Part shown: positions 57,607-64,000 of the stretch, in pieces
Layout of the letters: each line of letters opens with the position of its first letter
How positions within the stretch are numbered: position 1 is the stretch's first letter
Assembly: GCA_963971425.1 (NCBI GenBank)
Contig: OZ020523.1
Span: 23,603,105 to 23,667,104, forward strand
Direction of reading: 5' to 3'
Length of the DNA: 64,000 nt
Source: Bryoerythrophyllum caledonicum
Taxonomy: Eukaryota; Streptophyta; Bryopsida; Pottiales; Pottiaceae
Position numbers and translations under genes: made by a program
The notes under the pieces: model-generated
The model's database searches: none
What the model saw: only the letters and a program-made list of their open reading frames with translations
What the model was told of the DNA's origin: nothing

Positions 57607-60600
57607 AGTATTTACTCTTGATACTTTGAGTGATAAACTCAATTTTTTTCTTTGATTTGAAATACATATATTGTACATACATGTAATTGTTCATAGAGTA
57701 CTTCATTCTTGTACTCATATCATCCACCTATCACTCGGCACGATTTTGATAACATGTTATTCCATAGTCTAATACAAGGTAATTGGATTAGGAGCTAAAG
57801 GCGTGAGATGTAGATGGATTTAGAGGAGATTGCTACATGTCCTATGGAGGAATAGTGTCCTTCACTTTCATTCATTGGGTGTTGATCTTGTAGTCAAGAA
57901 AGTATGGTTGCTCCAAAGTTTCTATACTAAGTTCTTTAATGGACCCTTCATATTAGCCTTTTCAGGTCCACATTCTAAGATTCAAACAAAATGGTCATTT
58001 TTCCACTAGCAACTACTGGCTTTTGTCAAAGTCTATAAAAGGAATAGACATATGATGAAAAAATAAGATAGCGAGGGTTAGATTCATGAGTTTCATTGAA
58101 ATCATGTTAAAATTTATGGAAAACAACAAACTTACCAATAAATTTTTGTAGTGAAAACCTCGTGTCAATTAAAAGTAGGAACAACTTTATTGTTGTGGTT
58201 AGAAATTGAGCACCTAGAGTCACAACCAATGAATCACAAATATCTTCAATGTATGTAATATTTTATATTATAATGAATGTAGTGTTTATACATTTTCAAC
58301 CCAGTCTAATTCCTCAGAAAAGTGACACGTTTGCTTTCACCATCACAATCCATTTGTTGTTACGTACTTAAATATCAAACATTAGATGTGATGAAGGTAC
58401 ATTGAATTTTCAAAATAGTAGTATCTTACTATAGAAAGCATTCACGGTTAAAAAAATCCTACATGACAATGAACAAGCCAAAAAAAACTAAAATTTCAAT
58501 AAAGAATTCCACAAAGATTAGTAATATGAACTCACTACTTTTTCTTGTGACTTTTTTCTATTCTATTAGAAAATGGAATCCCCTAGAATACTTCCGACAA
58601 ATATACGCAACAGTTCTCGGTTGTTGGTGTCTAAACACTCTTTTTATTTTATTTTATTTTGTATGACTCTTGCAAATGAGGTGGTGAGTGAGAAGAGTTT
58701 GGCCCCTTCAACTCAGCGGTTAAAAATCTCATCTATGTGTGGTGAACATTAACTCAAGGTGTTGAACAATATCTTCGACGTTTCTAGATTCTGGAACGCC
58801 AAGTGATGACCATCATCTCACATGGATCATCAATTCAAAAGTACCCCCAAGCACCCACTTTTCAAGTGTTTGGATCTGAGGAGTTATTTCGACCCCCATA
58901 AATATTCAGCCCAAGTTGCTGATGAAATACTCGCATTTACTCATCCACCTAAATTATCTTCCCATATTTGCACATGGTACACTTCAGCATGTGGATGGGT
59001 CATTAAACACCTCCGTTGTCGTTGAAATTATATTGCAAAGTGGCAGATGTCCACAAGGTGTGGATTTCGAGTGTGATATGATGTAAATTTTGTTCACAAA
59101 AACAGCCGCCAAAAATAAGGTGGTATAACCAAGGACATCGCCCTTGACATAAGTTTTGGGGAGGTCGCAAAGTGCACGTCATTGATTGACAGGCCGACAT
59201 TTTTAACTCCCTCTCTCCGATAATTACGTGCTTATATGACTTTTGAAATCTTGACTTGTTGGAAATTTTGAGGTAGAGGAAGTCATTTTGACCTACTTTA
59301 AACAAACAATATGCAAATTTTAAGTGGAATATTTAACCAATTTTATTATTATTATTACACAATTTAATTTGATGAATCGCATTTCGTTGCAATGAGGCAT
59401 TTTTAGAATATTATATTACTTCTTACTAATTTATTATTCAATCACGAGGATGTATATCTTCAAGTTTTTGTTTTGTTCTAGCGAGAACGAGTACAAATTA
59501 GCTGTGAGGAGTGTAAAAATAAGTTGGTCAAATGCAAACACTGGGTCTTCATGGGTCGATGTTACATCAGATGCACCAAACCATAAGTTATTGCCTAATC
59601 TTGGGATGTTTGCGAAAATCTCAAATAAGATGCTTATGCTTTGGAGCCATGTTGAAGCTTGTACCATCCTCGCCTTGCGTGGAAGTCTAGCAAGTACTGG
59701 AGTAATGAGTTTCTCGAGATTTGGGACGAGCGAATTATGCTAATCCCCGCTAATTTCATTTGAAAATGGTTAGGAAATGGAAAACCAATAGATACCAGAT
59801 CAAAAGCCAATAAAAGCTGATTGGAAGCTCAAATCAAGTACTTGGAACACACCAAAAAGCATTGTTTAGGAGGGAAATCTTTGGACAAATTGACTCGATT
59901 CGAGTACTTTGAACACCCGAAAAGCCATGTTTAGGAGGGAAATCTTCGTACTCTTCCCGGAGCTTTTCATAGAGGTTTTTCCAGACCCATGCATGTCTAG
60001 ACCTATCTCCGCCCGTGCATCCTGAATGCTTTTTTTCCTTCAAAAATTACGGAATATTTCATTGGAATCAGAGTTGGCGTTTGGGGAAGAGGTGGAGATC
60101 CAACTTTTTGCCTATGTTTCGTGCAATTCTCCTCCAACTAACTTACAACTGTATCACATATTAAATGGAGCAACACAGTTGCATCTTGGACAGTAATGGT
60201 GCTCATTATGGTGGTATGGATAAACTATTTTGATATTTGTGGTAAGAGTGCATTTGAATAAACATTGTGTAAAGTGGAGGCACCTATTCCCATCAGTTCA
60301 AGCAACTCAACATAATTTTAGATGAAATTAATTAATGGGATGTTTCCAACAAATTTGCAATCCAAAACCACAAGCCTCGGAAACAATTTATAATTTTTTG
60401 TAGGTCGTATAATTTTTTTATTAAATTCGTACTTCATGTTGTACCTCAAACCATTTTGTCGCGGTCGTTGCTAGGAGAGTGCAAATCCTATGACAAAGAA
60501 TGGGTCACGACTTACTTTACACATTGAAAATTTGTAACAATTTCAGTACTTGTGTTTACACAAGAATGAGGATCTTATTAAATAGCAAAATGAAAAAAAT

Positions 60601-63600
60601 GGTTATGGATGGGAATTGGGTGCAAAATTTCCACAACAATCTAAACATTAGAAAACCCCAAGCTTGGTTGATCATGGCATTATGGCATTGGGAGGGGCCG
60701 CTAAACTAGTCCCAAACCTAGGGGATCGCTAAAATAGGAGATGTCAGATCCAGAGAATTTGCAAGGAAGTTCAAGCACACTCCCCAAGAACTGTCGCTCC
60801 AATCCTTGTCGCTATTCTAGCCCCGGTTAAACTGGCGGAGCTTCTAACTTATGATTGCTCTTTGGACACACGTTCTCAGACCATTCCACGTTCCTGGCAG
60901 GGATCAGTTTAGCGGCATCTTGTCATTCTGGTGGGATTTGGAGAGGGCCCTCCATTTGTTTCCTTTTCACTCTATTTCACCTGCATATTCATGAGACTTA
61001 GATTTCATTTCATTTTGTTAAGTTTATTTGTTCAAATCCGTAGTTTCACCTATATTCTTCCTTTTTTCTTTTTAGAGAGGGTGAAATGATCTCTAAATAG
61101 TTTTTTATCCTTTAAGGCCAATGAGCTCTCTTGGAATGGGAGGATCTACATCTATACAAGGGTTACATTTCAGAACGAAAAATCTACGAACTTGTTTCAC
61201 GGAAATCACTATAGGTGGCCTGTAGCGCTTTCTTTAAAGGTTTTTGTCGAGAATCGATCCATATATGGTTGATCGGCCTGAAAGGGTTAATATTTGAAAT
61301 CATCTCATGGTTTGAGAAAAAGAAAGAGGACTAGTATTCATGGTATCTCTTGCGATTTTTTCCTTCACTTTTGAAGGTGGTTTGATGAGAGTTTGACTAT
61401 TTATCTTGCAATTCTCATGAATAAACTTTGACTTCACTTGGTGTTGTTTTTGCATTATAATTTTTTTGAATTTTATATAATAATAATGTTTGTGGTGTTA
61501 GTTCCATGTACATCAATTTTTAGAGGTGAAATATAGAGGAGGAGTGTAGCATTTTATTTAAATTTGTCAAGGATTTTTTTATAACTTTCACTACGAGTGC
61601 ATCACCAGGTAATGGGGATAATTAATATAGTGAACTCCACAAATATAGGACTTCAAGCAAAATAAAATAATTTGAAATTCACTTCATCATCACTCACCAA
61701 AATCCTAATACTTCACTATTACGTGTCCTTATTGAGGCGATGTCTCAATAGGAATCCAATTTTGAACTAAATTAGAACATTCCTTATTCTCTAAACATTC
61801 ACTCTAGAAATAAAATCCCCCTTCAATCTTGAAAACAAAAAATAAAAATGATGAAGATATTTAAACCACCCAGCAAAGGATGCAATAAAATTCTTTAAAA
61901 TCCCCATAAATGGACATAAAAAAAATGTTAATTTACAAGAAACTAAACATGACAAATTTTATTTGAAATCCAACGGGTAGATTTCACCTTGTATATTCAT
62001 GAGATTTTCCAAATACATTCTTAGGTAGAAGATCTATATTGATGCAAGGTTTATGGAATCCACTATAATTCTTATGAAGTAATTGTATAAAACCAAATTA
62101 ACACATGTTCAAGTTTTATACAAATTCAAATAATCTTTATACCACATAATCTTCTAGATCTCATCATACAACAAAAAATAACCATGGTATAATATTATAC
62201 AATTAATAATAAAATATTCAATATTAATCTTAGGTTTATTAATAATCTTAGGTTTATTAATTCAATATTAAAATCTTGATTAATCCTCAACCCAAGGATT
62301 TTTGTAAAGTTAGACATTTGGAAGTAAATATCACCGAGAAGGCGGTGCGGGTGGAGATGCTCTTAGGATTGAAGGCTTTGTGGTATTAGAGAGTGTATTG
62401 AATATGAAAGCATTCCCATTAGCTAATCCTCAAACCCTAAATTTGCACGGTTTGTCCTGAAGCGCCGAGTCACTCAAATGGATTGCTGTTGCCTGAGACC
62501 AAGTGTTCAAAAGGAAGAGCTGCCAATAGATTGACACCTATTTGTGTCAATCCATAGAATATTAAATAAAGTTTAAAAAAAAGAGGTGTTATGATAATGC
62601 AACCCCGGTTTGAATTGGGTTAATTTGATTCCACTTATGTGGCCCTAAGCTTCACAAGCCAATGATTTAACCGTGGCACTCTTTAAGACAGATGTTATTA
62701 CTCCAACTACCTTTGGTGTAATGAAACCTATCTTTCGTGGTCAAAAAATTTAAATTAAAGTGATAAAGTTACCTTTCTCGTTGGAGAATTGGAACCCTAT
62801 CCTGGGTTACTTTTTGAACCTTTTTAATCTTTTTGCTTTGGTTCATGCAATTTACTAAGGTTCATGCAATTTACTTTTGCGCTAGAGCTGCAGAATAACT
62901 TGGTCACTTGGTGTAATTTGGAGGTTGGAACTGGGACTGTGGACAAGTGGAAAAAGTAAATTTAGAACTTTTGTGTTAAAAGCAACTAAATCAGTTTATT
63001 CGGAAGAGGCAAGTTTGGGGGGTTGTTCCATGGAACACCCTGCCCTTGACCATGCGGCCATGGTCATTTTTAGAATTTAACCCCCCCCCTTAAGGAACAT
63101 GACTATGATTTTTTTTAAAGTATCTTTGAAATTGTTGTTGACACAAAAATATTTACAAAATTTGAATCCATGTACTATTGGGGAAATTCATCAAGCTTTT
63201 GATATACATTTTTGATTGCACAAATTGAGAGTGTAATAGTTTTATTTGTGCAATAGTTTCATAGGGTTGGAACCTTGGGTATTCTTGACGAGACTAAATT
63301 TCTATGCTATGCAAAGTTGCCACTATTTACCATTACAGCCTATATGATGAAGATACTCCACCAAGTTTTAGGAATATTAGAGGTATTTAGCATATTCAGA
63401 ACAATCTTGGAATAGAAATGGTCAAGATCAAATAAAACACATTTTATTGTTTTTGTAATAAAAAGAACATAAAATGTGTCCATCCACACTAAAATTTAGA
63501 CATTTCTTGGTATTCATTTGCCTATCTAGCTTTAGGATTGATTACATTATTTAGTTATTCATTTTATTTATTTATTTACTGAATGGTTCCAATCTTACCC

Positions 63601-64000
63601 AGGATGTAAATTGTGTAAAATGGGGCAATGGGCATTAAATTCTGGGTGGAATTTTATCCAACAAGAAAAAAATGAGGGTGGGGTTGCCCTATTCCAAAGG
63701 GATGAGTTCTTGGCCACCAAATCCATCACATGGGGTCCCACTACCTCATAACTCTACCCCACCTTAAAACATTAACTAACGAGAGTGGACCTCACTAATA
63801 TTGGAGGAGGCACTAGGGAGGAACATGGCCTCTACATTTGGTGACAAATTCAAGAGCATTGAATGTGATTTCACTATTAATTTGTATTTTCTTCGAAATT
63901 TTTAACCATTTTTCCTGTGCTGTGATTGGCTACCACCATGGTGAAAACTGTAGCAATTTGGTGGAGGCCATACACGCTTGCACTTAATAGGTTGACTTGG
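57607..64000. other. AT-rich intergenic region, no supported gene
   Basis: About 6.4 kb in which I can support no gene. 61,420-61,560 is an inverse-oriented relative of the dispersed repeat at 3,180-3,300 (GCTACACTCCT, AAAAATTGATGTACATGGAA and CACCAAGTGAAGTCAAAGTT in reverse complement). At 59,820-59,945 a ~70-bp unit ending GTTTAGGAGGGAAATCTT is tandemly duplicated. ATC(T)TTAGGTTTATTAAT is repeated near 62,225-62,262. Short frames (for example 59,667-59,434 minus) have no domain or splice support. Confidence 0.5.

Overview
This is a nuclear window from a land plant, AT-rich with GC-rich patches. Evidence for a plant: canonical GT-AG introns in every reconstructable gene, a plant-specific SIAMESE-RELATED type CDK inhibitor (55.5-55.9 kb), a PDR-type ABCG transporter remnant, MULE-type transposons and plant LINE fragments. 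The mix (long AT-rich intergenic stretches, a Tc1-type DD34E transposon, GCM/SWIM transposases) suggests a non-flowering lineage such as a bryophyte, lycophyte or fern, but I cannot name the species.

Layout. (1) 0.6-18.3 kb holds a divergent gene pair that looks like one mobile or formerly mobile module. On the minus strand are a ten-exon gene for a roughly 1,050-residue ParB-like domain plus beta-class (CcrM-like) DNA methyltransferase protein (10,334-575) and a small two-exon membrane-protein gene (12,771-12,155). On the plus strand is a two-exon MULE-like transposase with a GCM/WRKY-like finger and a SWIM finger (13,919-18,333). All share copies of a 14-bp palindrome (consensus GTTCNGNNCAGAAC), arranged at about 75-bp spacing upstream of the methylase gene and 63-65-bp spacing inside the transposase intron. 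The copy is damaged: a 4.03-kb TIR element sits in methylase exon 7, a one-base frameshift lies by motif IV, and the transposase has an in-frame TAG. (2) 21.67-25.40 kb is an apparently intact Tc1/mariner element with TA target duplication, 950-bp inverted repeats built from five alternating 180/190-bp units, and an intact DD34E transposase. (3) 29.7-30.4 kb is a protein-kinase pseudogene with a small retroposed insertion. (4) 33.0-43.9 kb is the 3' end of an ABCG/PDR transporter gene split by a 10.4-kb MULE (9-bp target duplication, about 370-bp TIRs) carrying its own frameshifted transposase and a second, zinc-finger gene. (5) A LINE 3' fragment follows at 43.9-44.7 kb.

(6) 45.3-52.9 kb is the housekeeping core: an intact seven-exon DJ-1/PfpI (HSP31-like) gene and an intact ten-exon CDK5RAP3/C53 gene (UFMylation/ER-phagy) with tandemly duplicated IDWG motifs. 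(7) The SMR-type CDK inhibitor follows on the minus strand at 55.9-55.5 kb, then another LINE fragment. (8) 57.6-64 kb has no gene I can support.

Exon structures were worked out by hand from splice signals and phase. Family assignments are from recognisable motifs, not from searches.
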